Shown: positions 1 through 12,625, numbered from the stretch's first letter. The stretch is DNA of 64,000 nucleotides from Xenopus tropicalis (GCF_000004195.4 NC_030686.2:45209961-45273960), one strand, 5' to 3'. Notes: generated by a model from the letters alone, not told the origin. Made by a program: numbers and translations.

Positions 1-274
1 GCTGGGTTTACAAACAGACTCCTGCTGCCAGGGGGCCTTTAACCGCAACCAGCACGGCAAAGTCATACAGAACATTAAAGGAGGTTACAATGGGAAGTCA
101 TGTTTGACTGACAGCCAATAAGCAGCGTGTGTGAGTTATACAGGGGTCACAAAGTCACTACTTTGATGTTTGAGTCTTTAAAGCCCCCCAGGCAACACAT
201 TTCCACAGAGGCCGCATAGCTGGAACGTAAACCGCAGGTGCGCTGCCCACAAAAACCCAATGAGCCACTTACTG
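1..274. other. No feature recognised
   Basis: Ordinary unique-looking sequence. I see no exon, RNA gene or repeat unit in it. Confidence 0.4.
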
Positions 275-608
275 TATACAGGTATGGGACCTGTTATCCA
301 GAATGGCTGGGGACCTGGGGTTTTCCGAGTAAGGGATCTTTCTGTAATTTGGATCGCCATAACTTAAGTCTGCTAAAAATCATTCAAATATTGAATAAAC
401 CCAATAGGATTGTTCTGCCCCCAATAAGGGGTAATTATATCTTAGTTGGGATCAAGTACAGGTACTGTTTTATTATTACAGAGAAAAGGGAATCATTTTT
501 AAAAATTAGAATTATTTGCTTATAATGGAGTCTATGGGAGATGGGCTTTCCATAATTTGGAACTTTCTGGATAATGGGTTTCCGGATAAGGGATCCCATA
601 CCTGTATA
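275..608. mobile_element. MITE with 'tatacaggtatggga' terminal inverted repeats
   Basis: The left end reads tatacaggtatgggacctg and the right end reads ggatcccatacctgtata, so the ends are inverted copies. Sub-terminal stretches 'ttatccagaatg' and 'ggataatgggtttccgg' are also complementary. It is about 334 bp with no coding capacity, as expected of a non-autonomous DNA transposon. The interior (about 395-500) is the reverse complement of the unit tandemly expanded at 24.9-25.4 kb and 49.7-50.5 kb. From memory this is an abundant Xenopus family; I am not sure of its formal name. Confidence 0.8.
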
Positions 609-3600
609 TGACCAGCACTGCACAACAGTATGTATCATGTGTCCCACATACCAACAGCCCCGCACTCACTGCCCGACTGTATGTATTGTATGGGCAGCAG
701 AGCCCAGGAGTCAATAAGGTAAAGTTATCCCTATCACAAGGTCTGGTCACGGGGGGAATAATAAACGCCAGTGCTTGCAGACCCCCCCATAAGGAAGCGC
801 TAGCGTTACAAGCACAGGGGCCTGTATGTTCCTGCCGCTGCCTAACACGGCCCGCGATGAATAAAGCAGTGTAGTGCCCGAGTCACAAACAGCAGCCCCT
901 CATGGTGTCGGCACAGATTCCACACATGTTTGGGAACAGAGCCGCAGTCAGTGTGTAAGGCAAGGCCACGCTGCTGTTAAGCCCACGCAGAGAAAGGGAG
1001 CATTGAGGGAAGCAAAGCAAACAAGCCCGCAGTGCCTGCAAAACAAGTTTATCAAAAACAAATGGCTGACAGCACATGACGCACTTGTGACCATCACACA
1101 CATCTCTAGTGACGGCTTCCCATCCGCCTCCAGGTGCTCTGTATGGCTGTTGCCTCCGCCGGGGGCAGGTAATGTCCCAGCGCCCCCACAGCTGCTCTAC
1201 GGCATACCCAGCCCGCGTATTGCACTCCTATGTCTGTTTACACAGGCCTTTTGGTTGCCACAAGCTTGACCGAAGGGGCGGGGCGACCACAAATTCCCAC
1301 GTGCCAAATATAACCAACTAGCAAGACGATACGATTCAAAGGCCACGCCTCCTTTTTAACCGGCATTTTCGATTTATGGAAATAATGGCTCTTAATGCTG
1401 GCTTAAAAGGACAATAAAAGCAGTTAGGCAACCCCCCTGGTGAGGAAAAATCGCCGTACTGCGTATGTGCCGGAGCAAAGGAATGCTGGGAAAGGAAAAT
1501 GGTGGCTCCCAGGGTCCATGGGTTTGTTTACAGAAAGGAGCACCAGCCCCATTGGGTCCAAGGATATCAATTAGTGTCACTGGGGGGGGGGTTAAACTTT
1601 CAGTGGCTTTAGTTGTCCTTTAATGTAATTCAGTAAGTAAGATGGCAGCTCCATGGCAGCCCTGTGCCAACCCAACCTGCCAGTCTGCCTGCCCTTGCAG
1701 CCTCGGGATCTAAAGCAAACAGGACCGCCGCACTCGTTGGAAAACAACTCACTCTAAATGTGTGTAAAGAAGCCGCAACATGTGACAGCGTCCCTTTAAC
1801 CATTTCCCTTCCACATCCGTCTATCAGCAGCAGAACGATTGAAACCTACTGTGTATTTCAACCAATCGAGAATGAAATCATAAAATGGTGGGTTCCCATA
1901 GGAGACCACGTTCTGGCATCTGCCATTTTTTTCTGAAATGTAGAATGTTCTCTAGTTGCCGGGGTCAGCGACCCTCCTCTTAAAAAAAAAAAAAAAAAAA
2001 AGTAAAGAAGAAGAAAAGATAAATAATCAGGGGGGGGGTTATGTTGTTAGGTACCCCCCAGAGATTCTCAATGGTTACCCGCTACCAGGGCTGGCATTGC
2101 TCTTCTTCAAAAACCGTCCCAGCCCAGGCCCAGTCCGAAAACAGTACCCTGGGGTAGCAGGTAAGCATCTAGAATCACCGGAGTGCCCCCCCCCCTGGTA
2201 TTTTACCTTTCCTTCTCCTTTAAAGGATAAAGCCCCAACCATGAACTTTAATATACAGCTGTTGTACTAGCCCGGAGGTACAGCAGCCTAATGAGAGTCT
2301 GCTGCAAACCTCCCTCCCTGCCGCCGGCCCCACGACAAGCAAGATCCCTGCCTCTCGCCTCCACTTAAACTCCTTTATTAGGGGAGATTTATACTCCCGA
2401 ACCAGAAAGGGAAAGACACTAATCCTCTTATTCACACATTTCCATAAACACTGCCATCTCGGAGGCTAATTTCAGTCCATATGCCCAGACAATGGCTATA
2501 AAAACCAGCTTCACAATGGAATTCTCTATAGCAGTTTGCCTAATAATGTCCCGGGCAAACTCCTGCACCAAAATATTATCTTGCTTCTGCCACCAACACC
2601 ACCTATTGACCAATCAAACATCAGCTTCCTTCTAGGCCAATCAAACTATACTATACTATAAGCGTATGTTCCTATTACTCATAACTCTGTTTGGGGCAAA
2701 AATTAACCCAAGGCACTGGCAGGTCTAGGACAAAGCTAAGGGGCCCCTATATGCAGCCCCCCGGTAAATCTGTGCCAAAACACTAATTAATACATACTAC
2801 AGCGGGGATAAATGCCTTTGCTGAAGATTATTACTTTTTATAAGACATACTGGGATATTTTCCCAATAGAAATAAAAGAAAAGGGAAAACAAATGCAATA
2901 GGTATAACAGAAATACACAGAAAAAGTGAGTATACAATGAGCTACACCCTCATACTGTGCTGTACAGGGGAATCAATACAGCAGCTCCCAGCAATATAAA
3001 TATATATATATCTACGCTTAGAGCAAACAGAGCAGAAAGGTTATGTTACTAAAACAGGGCACGGACATTACACACCCTAAAGCCAGTGCCTGCATATCCG
3101 CCCTGTATTGCTAAATAAACCCGTTTATGGGGCAATATACAGCTGTATACCCTATAAAAAGGGCTCGTGTTGGGCACGTCTGCCTACTGCTCCAATTAAA
3201 GGCAGTGTTAGGGACGGGTTGCCTGGAGTAGTGTCCCCTGTGACTTTGCTGCAGGTCTGGGCACAAGTGCTACATGTATGGGAGCAGCTTTGTGCCCAGC
3301 CATGGGATATTGGGAGGGGGCCCATACTGGTACTGCTGGGCCTGTCACCTTGGCCCTTTATCCTGTAGCAGTTAGCCCACTGTGGCATCAGTTGCAGGGC
3401 TCCCATCATCCCCAGCTGGGTCAGAGGCAGGGCCTAGGGAAGAAGACTCAGGTGGGTGAAAGTATAAATCTTCCAACCCTCCAATCATCCGGCACATTCT
3501 CAGTTCAGCCCAAGTGCAGTCCCTTCCAGTTCCTTATCTCCCACTGAAGAGGCTATCGTGTTTCGGAAGCCATGTATTCCAGCTATAAATAAATATTAAG

Positions 3601-4330
3601 TGGCTCCATAAAAAATGTAGCAGCAGCCGAACCCTACTTTCTGACTCCAAAGCCCCACGGAGGGACTTTCATTGGCACGCTCATTAATTAGCTGCCGGCA
3701 CAAAGCCCTCTGGTTCAAAGTGGCACCAACCAAAGTGCTGGAAAAGGAAGGGGCAGAGGTTCATGTTTCTCAGGGGAGATATCAGTAGCAGGTTAGTGCG
3801 GCAGTGGAACTCGCCGGATTCGGTGTCACCGTACCTGCAGGGCCTGTGTGTGTGCGAGGGTGGAAAGAATGCACCTCCTGTTATCATGAGAAGACAAGGG
3901 GTGAGGGGGGACATTGGGACACACTGGGAAAATGAGAGAAGAGCAAACCTGATAGTAAGCAAGAAGAAATCCCAAAGGCTTCAACAGAGAGGGAAGAGAG
4001 AACCCTGAAAAGAGAAGAAGAAGAAGAAGCAAAGAAGCATGAGAAGTTAGAGCACAGGCATCTCTAAGGGGCTGGACAGACACTGCGAAGAACCAGAATG
4101 GGCACTGGGTGAAGCATAAGCAGGGGGAAACTATGACACTCCATAGAGAAAAACTGCAGGAACTGGATGGAGCAAAAGAGGAAAATGCCAGAACCAGATG
4201 CAGCAAAACCAGAGACTTACATATGGGGCAAGAGTGGGGGACAGGGGAAGCAGGTGAATGTGCAAGAGAGCGGGTGGATTAAAGCGCACAGACACCGGAT
4301 GAGGCAAAAAGTAGAAAAAGCACCACCTGA
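609..4330. other. Intergenic, no gene recognised
   Basis: No convincing exon on either strand. It contains an A-tract of about 20 at 1981-2000 and short G/C homopolymers. A stretch at 2938-3000 ('ctacaccctcatactgtgctg') resembles the 104-bp repeat at 57.1-57.6 kb. Degenerate copies of the 33-bp minisatellite begin near 4140. Confidence 0.5.
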
Positions 4331-4339
4331 TAGAACAAA

Positions 4340-5345
4340 AGCAATGAAAGTACTAAACGGAGCACAACCAAAGAAAGCTCAGGTGCCAGATGGAGCACAA
4401 CCAAAGAAAGCTCAGGTGCCAGATGGAGCACAACCAAAGAAAGCTCAGGTGCCAGATGGAGCACAACCAAAGAAAGCTCAGGTGCCAGATGGAGCACAAC
4501 CAAAGAAAGCTCAGGTGCCAGATGGAGCACAACCAAAGAAAGCTCAGGTGCCAGATGGAGCACAACCAAAGAAAGCTCAGGTGCCAGATGGAGCACAACC
4601 AAAGAAAGCTCAGGTGCCAGATGGAGCACAACCAGTGAAAGCACAGACACCTTATGGAGCACTTACAATAAAATGAAGACACCAGATAAAGCACAGGCAG
4701 GGAAAGTGCAGGCACTTGATGGAGCACAAGCAGTGAAAGTACTAAATGGAGCACAACCAGAGAAAGTGCAGGCACCTGGATGGAGCACAACCAGAGAAAG
4801 TGCAGGCAGCTGGATGGAGCACAACCAGAGAAAGTGCAGGCAGCTGGATGGGGCACAACCAGAGAAAGTGCAGGCACCTGGATGGAGCACAACCAGAGAA
4901 AGTGCAGGCAGCTGGATGGAGCACAACCAGAGAAAGTGCAGGCACCTGGATGGACACAACCAGAGAAAGTGCAGGCACCTGGATGGACACAACCAGAGAA
5001 AGTGCAGGCACCTGGATGGAGCACAACCAGAGAAAGTGCAGGCACCTGGATGGAGCACAAACCAGAGAAAGTGCAGGCACCTGGATGGACACAACCAGAG
5101 AAAGTGCAGGCACCTGGATGGACACAACCAGAGAAAGTGCAGGCACCTGGATGGAGCACAACCAGAGAAAGTGCAGGCACCTGGATGGACACAACCAGAG
5201 AAAGTGCAGGCACCTGGATGGACACAACCAGGGAAAGTGCAGGCACCTGGATGGAGCACAAGCAGTGAAAGCACAGGCACCTGGATGGAGCACAAGCAGT
5301 GAAAGCACAGGCACCTGGATGGAGCACAAGCAGTGAAAGCACAGG
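4340..5345. repeat. Two-phase minisatellite, 33-bp then 33/34-bp units
   Basis: The first block (about 4355-4630) is eight near-perfect 33-bp units containing 'ggagcacaaccaaagaaagc'. The second (about 4745-5345) is about 18 units containing 'ggagcacaaccagagaaagt' (34 bp) or 'ggacacaacc' (33 bp). Degenerate units (4140-4350 and 4640-4745) flank the blocks, so both grew from one ancestral array. Long open frames here follow from the period and from the absence of stops in the unit. Confidence 0.92.
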
Positions 5346-6119
5346 CGCCAGAGGGAGCAAGAGATACACGGTAGTTAATGTATTGTAAGGCTGGTGCACA
5401 AATGGGGTCATTTTCACCCCAAACCTGCTGTCCCTGTGCCGGGAAACAGGCCTTTATAGCAGTGGGAATGTACCTGGCATTAAGCACATTGTGTTGGGAT
5501 GTTTGGCTGAGGGACTGGGCTGCACTGGCCAATGTCACCTACCATTGTGCTTTGTGACCTGATGCCCCTATACAAATGGTGATGGTAATGTTTGGGGGGG
5601 GCCTGATCTGTGTCGCCCCCAACAGCTGTTATTATGTAAGTGCAAAACAGAGTGCAGGCACCAAAGAGACAGATGGGCACTGCCAGCCCTGGAACACAGG
5701 GGGTGTGAGAGAGCAGTGTTAGAAAGCAGAAAACATATGAAAGCTGCAGGCATAAATATCTGGGGGGGGTGCCCTGCCATTTGTCTCCTGCAGCCTGTAA
5801 AGGTACGGGCGTATGCCATGCAGGCACTGATAGAACCCGGGAGAGTGGCACTGACAGTGCAGGTAGGGAAAGCCTCAGGGCAGTGGCAACTGTAGGCGAC
5901 TTCGGAAAACCGAAGCGACCCGTTAGCCATCCCACTGGCCATTTACATTCCTGCCGCTGGGACGGCATGTCGGGGAGATTTGTGGCCCCCAATAAATATT
6001 CAATATGGCTGGCAACAAATCTCCCCGTGTGCCACTGCCAATAGTAGCCACAACAGGGAACTGCTACTAGTAGCTCTGTGTGTCTCCCCCCCTAGGCACT
6101 GAACATTTGGGTTGTAGGC
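5346..6119. other. Intergenic, no gene recognised
   Basis: No exon-like or RNA-like structure seen between the two minisatellites. Confidence 0.4.
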
Positions 6120-6525
6120 ACTGGCACGGCTGGCAGGGGGGCATTCACTGGTACATTCTGGGGCAGGGGGGCATTCACTTAGTGACTGGTACATTCTGGG
6201 GCAGGGGCAGGGGGGCATTCTCTTAGGGACTGGTACATTCTGGGGCAGGGGGGCATTCACTTAGTGACTGGTATATTCTGGGGCAGGGGGGCATTCACTT
6301 AGTGACTGGTATATTCTGGGGCAGGGGGGCATTCACTTAGTGACTGGTATATTCTGGGGTAGGGGCAGGGGGGCATCCTCTTAGGGACTGGTACATTCAG
6401 GGGCAGGGGGGCATTCACTTAGTGACTGGTACATTCTGGGGCAGGGGGGCATTCTCTTAGGGACTGGTATATTCTGGGGCAGGGGGGCATTCACTTAGTG
6501 ACTGGTATATTCTGGGGCAGGGGCA
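6120..6525. repeat. Minisatellite of about 38-bp units
   Basis: About ten units built on 'gggcaggggggcattcac' followed by 'ttagtgactggtatattctg'. Units vary between 'gactggtaca' and 'gactggtata', and some carry an extra 'ggggca'. The G-runs make one strand G-quadruplex prone. Confidence 0.9.
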
Positions 6526-6599
6526 GCTGGGATAAAGGAAACATTCAGGGGTGAGCAGGATTTACTGCTAATGGTGCAACTGGCAGGGGTGCAAGCAGT

Positions 6600-9500
6600 A
6601 ATAATGAAGGGGTGCCAGCCCTAACACTGGAGGGGTGCAAGCAGTAATAATGAAGGGGTGCCACAGTGACAATGAAGGGGTGCCACAGTGACAATGAAGG
6701 GGTGCCACAGTGACAATAAAGGGGTGCCACAGTGACAATGAAGGGGTGCCACAGTGACAATGAAGGGGTGCCACAGTGACAATAAAGGGGTGCCACAGTG
6801 ACAATGAAGGGGTGCCACAGTGACAATGAAGGGGTGCCACAGTGACAATAAAGGGGTGCCACAGTGACAATAAAGGGGTGCCACAGTGACAATGAAGGGG
6901 TGCCACAGTGACATGAGGGGTGCCAGTAAATGAAGGGGTGCCACAGTAACAATAAGGGGTGCCACAGTGACAATAAAGGGGTGCCACAGTGACAATAAAG
7001 GGGTGCCACAGTGACAATAAAGGGTGCCACAGTGACAATGAAGGGGTGCCACAGTAACAATGAAGGGGTGCCACAGTAACAATGAAGGGGTGCCACAGTG
7101 ACAATAAAGGGGTGCCACAGTGACAATAAAGGGGTGCCACAGTGACAATAAAGGGGTGCCACAGTGACAATGAAGGGGTGCCACAGTAACAATGAAGGGG
7201 TGCCACAGTAACAATGAAAGGGGTGCCACAGTAACAATGAAGGGGTGCCACAGTGACAATAAAGGGGTGCCACAGTGACAATGAAGGGGTGCCACAGTGA
7301 CAATGAAAGGGGTGCCACAGTGACAATGAAGGGGGCCACAGTGACAAGAAGGGGTGCCACAGTGACAATGAAGGGGTGCCACAGTGACAATGAAGGGGTG
7401 CCACAGTGACAATGAAGGGGTGCCACAGTGACAATGAAGGGGTGCCACAGTGACAATGAAGGGGTGCCACAGTGACAATGAAGGGGTGCCACAGTGACAA
7501 TGAAGGGGTGCCACAGTGACAATGAAGGGGTGCCACAGTGACAATAAAGAGGTGCCACAGTGAACAATGAAGGGGTGCCACAGTAACAATGAAGGGGTGC
7601 CACAGTGACAATGAAGGGGTGCACAGTGACAATGAAGGGGTGCCACAGTGACAATAAAGGGGTGCCACAGTGACAATGAAGGGTGCCACAGTGACAATGA
7701 AGGGGTGCCACAGTGACAATAAAGGGGTGCCACAGTGACAATGAAGGGGTGCCACAGTGACAATGAAGGGGTGCCACAGTGACAATGAAGGGGTGCCACA
7801 GTGACAATGAAGGGGTGCCACAGTGACAATGAAGGGGTGCCACAGTGACAATGAAGGGGTGCCACAGTGACAATAAAGGGGTGCCACAGTGACAATGAAG
7901 GGGTGCCACAGTGACAATGAAGGGGTGCCACAGTGACAATAAAGGGGTGCCACAGTGACAATAAAGGGGTGCCACAGTGACAATGAAGGGGTGCCACAGT
8001 GACAATGAAGGGGTGCACAGTGACAATAAAGGGGTGCCACAGTAACAATAAAGGGGTGCCACAGTAACAATAAAGGGGTGCCACAGTGACAATAAAGGGG
8101 TGCCACAGTGACAATGAAGGGGTGCCACAGTAACAATGAAGGGGTGCCACAGTAACAATAAAGGGGTGCCACAGTGACAATAAAGGGGTGCCACAGTGAC
8201 AATGAAGGGGTGCCACAGTAACAATGAAGGGGTGCACAGTGACAATAAGGGGTGCCACAGTGACAATGAAGGGGTGCCACAGTGACAATGAAGGGGTGCC
8301 ACAGTGACAATAAGAGGTGCCACAGTGACAATGAAGGGGTGCCACAGTGACAATGAAGGGGTGCCACAGTGACAATGAAGGGGTGCCACAGTGACAATGA
8401 AGGGGTGCCACAGTGACAATGAAGGGGTGCCACAGTGACAATGAAGGGGTGCCACAGTGACAATGAAGGGGTGCCACAGTGACAATGAAGGGGTGCCACA
8501 GTGACAATGAAGGGGTGCCACAGTAACAATGAAGGGGTGCCACAGTAACAATAAAGGGGTGCCACAGTGACAATAAAGGGGTGCCACAGTGACAATGAAG
8601 GGGTGCCACAGTAACAATGAAGGGGTGCCACAGTGACAATAAAGGGGTGCCACAGTGACAATGAAGGGGTGCCACAGTGACAATGAAGGGGTGCCACAGT
8701 GACAATAAAGAGGTGCCACAGTGACAATGAAGGGGTGCCACAGTGACAATGAAGGGGTGCCACAGTGACAATGAAGGGGTGCCACAGTGACAATGAAGGG
8801 GTGCCACAGTGACAATGAAGGGGTGCCACAGTGACAATGAAGGGGTGCCACAGTGACAATAAAGAGGTGGCCACAGTGACAATGAAGGGGTGCCACAGTG
8901 ACAATGAAGGGGTGCCACAGTGACAATGAAGGGGTGCCACAGTGACAATGAAGGGGTGCCACAGTGACAATAAAGGGGTGCCACAGTGACAATGAAGGGG
9001 TGCCACAGTGACAATGAAGGGGTGCCACAGTGACAATAAAGGGTGCCACAGTGACAATGAAGGGGTGCCACAGTGACAATGAAGGGGTGCCACAGTGACA
9101 ATGAAGGGGTGCCACAGTGACAATGAAGGGGTGCCACAGTGACAATGAAGGGGTGCCACAGTGACAATGAAGGGGTGCCACAGTGACAATGAAGGGGTGC
9201 CACAGTGACAATGAAGGGGTGCCACAGTGACAATGAAGGGGTGCCACAGTGACAATGAAGGGTGCCACAGTGACAATGAAGGGTGCCACAGTGACAATGA
9301 AGGGGTGCCACAGTGACATGAAGGGGTGCCACAGTGACAATGAAGGGGTGCCACAGTGACAATAAAGGGGTGCCACAGTGACAATAAAGGGGTGCCACAG
9401 TGACAATAAAGGGGTGCCACAGTGACAATAAGGGGTGCCACAGTGACAATGAAGGGGTGCCACAGTGACAATGAAGGGGTGCCACAGTGACAATAAAGGG

Positions 9501-10418
9501 GTGCCACAGTGACAATGAAGGGGTGCCACAGTAACAATGAAGGGGTGCCACAGTGACAATGAAGGGGTGCCACAGTGACAATGAAGGGTGCCACAGTGAC
9601 AATGAAGGGGTGCCAAGAGGTGCCACAGTGACAATGAAGGGGTGCCACAGTGACAATGAAGGGGTGGCCACAGTGACAATGAAGGGGTGCCACAGTGACA
9701 ATGAAGGGGTGCCACAGTAACAATGAAGGGGTGCCACAGTGACAATGAAGGGGTGCCACAGTGACAATGAAGGGGTGCCACAGTGACAATGAAGGGGTGC
9801 CACAGTGACAATGAAGGGGTGCCACAGTGACAATGAAGGGGTGCCACAGTGACAATGAAGGGTGCCACAGTAACAATGAAGGGGTGCCACAGTAACAATA
9901 AAGGGGTGCCACAGTGACAATAAAGGGGTGCCACAGTGACAATGAAGGGGTGCCACAGTAACAATGAAGGGGTGCCACAGTGACAATAAAGGGGTGCCAC
10001 AGTGACAATGAAGGGGTGCCACAGTGACAATGAAGGGGTGCCACAGTGACAATGAAAGAGGTGCCACAGTGACAATGAAGGGGTGCCACAGTGACAATGA
10101 AGGGGTGCCACAGTGACAATGAAGGGGTGCCACAGTGACAATGAAGGGGTGCCACAGTGACAATGAAGGGGTGCCACAGTGACAATGAAGGGGTGCCACA
10201 GTGACAATGAAGGGGTGCACCAGTGACAATGAAGGGGTGCCACAGTAACAATGAAGGGGTGCCACAGTAACAATGAAGGGGTGCCACAGTAACAATGAAG
10301 GGGTGCCACAGTAACAATGAAGGGGTGCCACAGTAACAATGAAGGGGTGCCACAGTGACAATGAAGGGGTGCCACAGTGACAATGAAGGGGTGCCACAGT
10401 AACAATGAAGGGGTGCCA
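6600..10418. repeat. 22-bp satellite array, about 170 copies
   Basis: The unit is aaggggtgccacagtgacaa followed by tg (22 bp). Variants are gtgac/gtaac, aatgaa/aataaa, occasional 21- or 23-bp units, and 'agaggt' for 'aggggt'. Because 22 is not a multiple of three and the unit has no stop in any minus frame, all three minus frames stay open for more than 1250 codons. These are artefacts of the repeat. The aataaa variants create dozens of AATAAA hexamers on the + strand. Variant order repeats in blocks (see findings). Confidence 0.97.
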
Positions 10419-10429
10419 GTCTCAGGGCG

Positions 10430-10960
10430 CTATCAGGACACAGGGCGCTATCAGGACACAGGGCGCAGAGAGAGGCGCAGTAAGATGGGGAGGGTACGGA
10501 GCCAGTAACTGGGAGGGAAGAAGTGTGGGGAAACCAGGGCATTACCCGGCCGGGGAACAGGGGGTTCCGGGGGCACAGAGACAGTATCGGGGTGCCGGTA
10601 AGTGGGGAGGCGGAGGGACAATGGGAAGATGCGGAGCGGGGGTTCGGGGACAGATCGGATCCGGAGAGAATCGGAAGCAGAAAGGGGGGGGGGGCAGTGG
10701 GGCTGCTGCCCCGGGGCGGGGGGGGGGGTAGAGGGGTAACAGCGGGGGGTAAATACGTACAGCAGTTCGGTGTCCCTGTGTCTCAGCTCTGAAACTTCCC
10801 CCAGTCCCGCAGCTCTCATGCACCCGCACGGGCACGCGCGTGACTCAGCTCCCGGGGCGTGCGCACTGCCGCCTCCCACTCCCCCGCCGCCATCTTGCTT
10901 TCGGGCACAGAGCCTGGCATCGTGTGACTGCAAAGGGCTCGGTAATAGCACCCCCCAACT
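10430..10960. promoter_or_regulatory. GC/CpG-rich island, possible promoter
   Basis: An abrupt GC- and CpG-rich segment next to the satellite. It contains an AP-1/MARE-like TGACTCA at 10841-10847 and a 'gccgccatcttgc' stretch near 10885, which on the minus strand is the YY1-like AAGATGGCGGC. A minus-strand ATG inside that motif opens only about 25 codons. I can link it to no gene in the window. It may serve a distal gene to the left, or be an orphan island. Confidence 0.35.
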
Positions 10961-11565
10961 AGAGCTGGGGCAGGGGGGGGGTCTTACTATGCTGTACGGT
11001 CACTCCCAGAGCCGAAGTATTGCTGTTAGTGAGTGCCCCCCCCTACTGTATCCTGCCAATGGTATCTCCCACTCCCACACTGCCAGTATGCTATTAAATG
11101 TGTTGTAATAACAACAACCCCGAATTAGCAACATGTCTGAGTGCATTTATTTTAGGCAGGGTTATTACCTGAACGCTCCCTAACTAGGCGTGGTGCATTA
11201 TGGGACCTGTCCTGCCAGGGGCCCAACTCACTGAATCATTCCAGGGGCCCTAGTCTGTGGCAATGGGATATACTGACATTTATTAGCAATGGAGCCCCAA
11301 TACCTCCAGCCACAGGCTCTGCTTACCCCATTGTCACATCTATTTACCTGGCCTTGCCCTTATATATACCCCTTGTGGTAAATAGCACAACACAGGCAGG
11401 GGCCACACTGGCCACACTGAAAATCTGTATATGGAGCATTCATGTGGTAGCTGCCATGTTGCTCCCCCCCCCCCAGGCTTTATTATTATTAACGTATTTA
11501 TAAAGCACCAACATATTCTGCAGCGCTGTACAATAAGTGAGTTACATACATTGGACGTACAGAGT
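10961..11565. other. Intergenic with a dispersed-repeat fragment
   Basis: At about 11480-11545 there is 'ttattattattaacgtattt' followed by 'ataaagcaccaacatattct' and 'gcagcgctgtacaataagtg'. From memory this is a widespread Xenopus dispersed repeat. Related 'tttataaagagccaacatg' sequence marks both copies of the duplication at 33.7 and 36.75 kb. Nothing else recognised. Confidence 0.45.
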
Positions 11566-11569
11566 AAAT

Positions 11570-11905
11570 GTCCCCATACACTGGCAGATTTGCGCACTTG
11601 GCGACTTCTTCTCCCAATATCCCCACCTACGGGTGGGCGATATCGGGAGAATCCAGGCTAATTTGATCGTTTGGCCCTGGAGCCAAACGATCGAATTATA
11701 ATGACGGGTACAGGCAAAGTCAGTCCGGGGGCCACATCAACAAGCCGATGCAGTCCCCGATCCGACTAGATTTCCTATCCTGCCCAATTTCAGGCCAGAT
11801 ATCAGTCGGTAGTGCCCATACACGGGCCGATTAGCTGCCGAATCTGTCTAAGGGACCCATATCGGCAGCTAGAATCGGCCCGTGTATGGGGACCTTTACA
11901 CATGA
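11570..11905. mobile_element. Multi-hairpin MITE with 'tccccataca' ends
   Basis: The left end is 'tccccatacac' and the right end is 'gtgtatggggacc', inverted copies. Internal hairpins include gatcgtttggc/gccaaacgatc and cgggccgattagctgccga paired with tcggcagctagaatcggccc. The same element lies in the opposite orientation at 55291-55648. No coding capacity. Confidence 0.75.
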
Positions 11906-12334
11906 AGCAATCTATAACCGATACAGGAGGTGAAGAGAGCCCTCCCCAAAAGAGCTTACACTCTACAAAATCAGAAATGCAGGGTGCTCATTCTGAACCC
12001 AACATATCTAGCAAGGCATAAGATAATGTAATCCTCATTTCACCTCGCCTGTAACAGGGTGTGTGTTTCCATGTATCCCTCGCCCCGCAGGGGGTAATCA
12101 TTTGTGTATTTCACAACCTCATGTTTGATTTGTGTGTGAGAGAGAGAGAACACAACAGCCGGCACTGTATGTCCTTATCTTGTATCTGGGAGATCCACAA
12201 TCGGCCCTGACTGCAAGATCTATCATGGGATCTATCATGGGAGTGGCAAGTTACTTGCTGTACAAATTGCTTATACAGGGTAGATATCAGAATTTTAGAA
12301 ACTATGTACAGGTGCTACAGGGCCCAATCTATGG

Positions 12335-12625
12335 TTTAAGCTGGCCATACACGTGGCGATCTGACGATAGTCGCACGAAACATCGTCAGATCCGCCACAC
12401 ACCATTCAGAGCTGAATCGGCAGGTAAGGAGGTAGAAACAATTGGATTTCGACCTCCTTCTGCCGATTCAGCGCTGAAGGGAGATTTTGGTCAGACACCT
12501 TCTATGGCGCCCGATCAAAATTTTCAAACTGGTCCGATCGGCGAGTCGGCCGATATCAGCAGCTTCCTGCGATATTGGTCGACTCGCCAACATACCATAC
12601 ACGCACCGAATATCGTACGAAACAA
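12335..12625. mobile_element. Foldback element with three successive hairpins
   Basis: Three imperfect stems follow one another: ggcgatctgacgata with catcgtcagatccgcc; gaatcggcag...aaggaggt with acctccttctgccgattc; and ggcgagtcggccgatatc with gatattggtcgactcgcc. The left border 'ggccatacacgtgg' is typical of the 'ccatacac' MITE group; the right border is less clear. Confidence 0.65.

Noticed and set aside
4167..4676. 169-codon + strand open frame with an ATG and a KAQVPDGAQPK-type repeat
   Set aside because: The frame is made of 33-bp minisatellite units and their degenerate flanks; the neighbouring 34-bp units destroy it. No splice or promoter evidence.
6545..10542. Three overlapping minus-strand open frames of about 1260-1320 codons
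   Set aside because: All are the 22-bp satellite read in three frames. The peptides are strict 22-residue repeats with no start context or flanking exons.
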